Part shown: in pieces, positions 63,183 through 64,000 of the stretch
Numbering within the stretch: the first letter of the stretch is position 1
How the letters are laid out: each line of letters begins with the position of its first letter
Assembly: GCF_030381805.1 (NCBI RefSeq)
Contig: NZ_JAUDRH010000001.1
Span: 1-64,000 of the forward strand
DNA length: 64,000 nt
Source: Chlorogloeopsis sp. ULAP01
Lineage (GTDB): Bacteria > Cyanobacteriota > Cyanobacteriia > Cyanobacteriales > Nostocaceae
Direction: 5' to 3'
Made by a program: the position numbers and the translations under genes
Notes under the pieces: generated by a model
The model's input: the letters and a program-made list of their open reading frames with translations, nothing else
Told to the model about the DNA's origin: nothing
Databases searched by the model: none

Positions 63183-63998
63183 ATGAGTAAACTAATCGCC
63201 TTGCTATTGAAACGCCAATCACGCTTTTCGTCTTCTCGTTGGCTAATTTTGTTAATGCTCGCATTTGGTTTGACAACAAGTTGGAAATCTGCTCAAGCTG
63301 CCAATCCACCCAGCAATGCTCCTGCTCAACTAAAAAATCTATTGACGCAAATCGATGCAGCAGCCAGTCGGGGTGATGTCAAAGCAGTAATGCAGTTCTA
63401 TAGCCCCAATTTCGTGCATGGCGATGGCTTAAATCGCCAAACGATGGAACAAGCTTTAACTGGGTTTTGGAAGAGATATCCCAAGCTGAAATACACCACC
63501 CAACTGCAATCTTGGCAACCTCAAGGTAACCTGATTGTCGCTGACACCGTTACCAAAATTACTGGCTTACCTGCCGCTAACAATGATAATTTAGCTCTGT
63601 CAACTACCATCACATCGCGTCAACGCATTGCAGGCGGAAAAGTTATTCGTCAAGACATATTGTCAGAGCGTACCCAAATTACCTCTGGTGCCAAGCCGCC
63701 TCAAGTTGATATCAAATTGCCACAACAGGTAAAAGTTGGTCAAAAGTATAATTTTGATGCGATCGTCCAAGAACCCTTAGGAGATGATTATCTTTTAGGT
63801 GCAGCTTTGGAAGAACCCATTCAAGCAACCAAATATCTCAACCCTACACCTGTAAATTTAGAATTACTTACAACTGGTGGACTTTTTAAAGTTGGCAACG
63901 CACCTGCTAAACCTGGCAGTCAATGGGTTTCTGCGGTAATCATGCGTGGAGATGGTATGACAATGATTACTCAGCGTATGCAAGTAGTGAATAAGTAG
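63183..63998 (+). CDS. Secreted NTF2-like protein
   Basis: A 271-residue protein with a signal peptide (WLILLMLAFGLTTSWKSAQA). Residues about 48-165 resemble an NTF2/SnoaL-like fold (QLKNLLTQIDAAASRGDVKA, VMQFYSPNFVHGDGLNRQTM). The C-terminal ~95 residues form an Ig-like or beta-sandwich domain (VDIKLPQQVKVGQKYNFDAI). It is divergent from murG. The role is unknown; the stop (TAG 63996-63998) lies two bases from the window end, so its downstream context is missing. Confidence 0.75.
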   Translation: MSKLIALLLKRQSRFSSSRWLILLMLAFGLTTSWKSAQAANPPSNAPAQLKNLLTQIDAAASRGDVKAVMQFYSPNFVHGDGLNRQTMEQALTGFWKRYPKLKYTTQLQSWQPQGNLIVADTVTKITGLPAANNDNLALSTTITSRQRIAGGKVIRQDILSERTQITSGAKPPQVDIKLPQQVKVGQKYNFDAIVQEPLGDDYLLGAALEEPIQATKYLNPTPVNLELLTTGGLFKVGNAPAKPGSQWVSAVIMRGDGMTMITQRMQVVNK

Positions 63999-64000
63999 TT

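Noticed and set aside
1..64000. tRNA, rRNA, known riboswitches and Yfr1-type small RNA
   Set aside because: No matching conserved cores were seen by eye in the intergenic stretches; a covariance search would be needed to exclude them fully.

Overview
The window looks like chromosome from a filamentous (Nostocales-type) cyanobacterium. The evidence is a lipoprotein PsbQ (CyanoQ), HemJ, DUF3181, TIGR04222 and DUF4351 proteins, many Ser/Thr kinases and PAS kinases, very frequent GCGATCGC (HIP1) octamers, heptamer tandem repeats, and intergenic palindromes typical of these genomes. No tRNA, rRNA or CRISPR was seen. The organism was not identified further.

Layout. 1-5.2 kb is a siderophore-uptake locus: an iron-siderophore binding lipoprotein (cut by the window edge), a TonB-dependent receptor with a frameshift and a premature stop, a DUF4351 protein, and a PchR/AraC regulator with an in-frame stop. 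5.4-12.4 kb carries a HEAT-repeat protein, a second (intact) AraC regulator, a DCC thiol protein, psbQ, an FAD amine oxidase, an alpha/beta-hydrolase lacking its nucleophile, and a MazEF pair whose toxin is broken. 12.7-24.1 kb has hemJ, a PAS histidine kinase, an orphan sugar-binding lipoprotein, an ATP-grasp/epimerase pair, a carotenoid-type oxidoreductase, BrnTA, a Uma2 protein and an AGE-family epimerase. 24.4-36.3 kb is almost all minus strand: a lipoprotein with a duplicated domain, a GH63 glucosidase, and a 1217-residue membrane hydrolase followed upstream by three small secreted proteins. 37-45.4 kb has a REC-kinase/NarL regulator pair, ppk and small cyanobacterial proteins. 45.6-51.7 kb has an M20 hydrolase, bioD, a Ser/Thr kinase and prs. 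51.8-55.2 kb is an HD protein followed by two wrecked toxin-antitoxin loci and another kinase. 55.6-64 kb has typA, an orphan MrpD/NuoN-like protein, a GIY-YIG gene and a broken REP-associated transposase among REP-like hairpins, then murG and an NTF2-like secreted protein.

The main theme is selective erosion. Housekeeping genes (psbQ, hemJ, ppk, bioD, prs, typA, murG) are full length. At least seven accessory genes carry visible lesions: receptor, PchR regulator, MazF, a RelE/HigB-type toxin and its antitoxin, VapC, and the REP transposase. In the MazEF and VapBC loci the antitoxin is intact and the toxin is dead. The best candidates for something undescribed are the 1217-residue fused membrane hydrolase with its secreted neighbours, the duplicated-domain lipoprotein, and the GIY-YIG gene bracketed by two matching REP hairpins beside the dead transposase.
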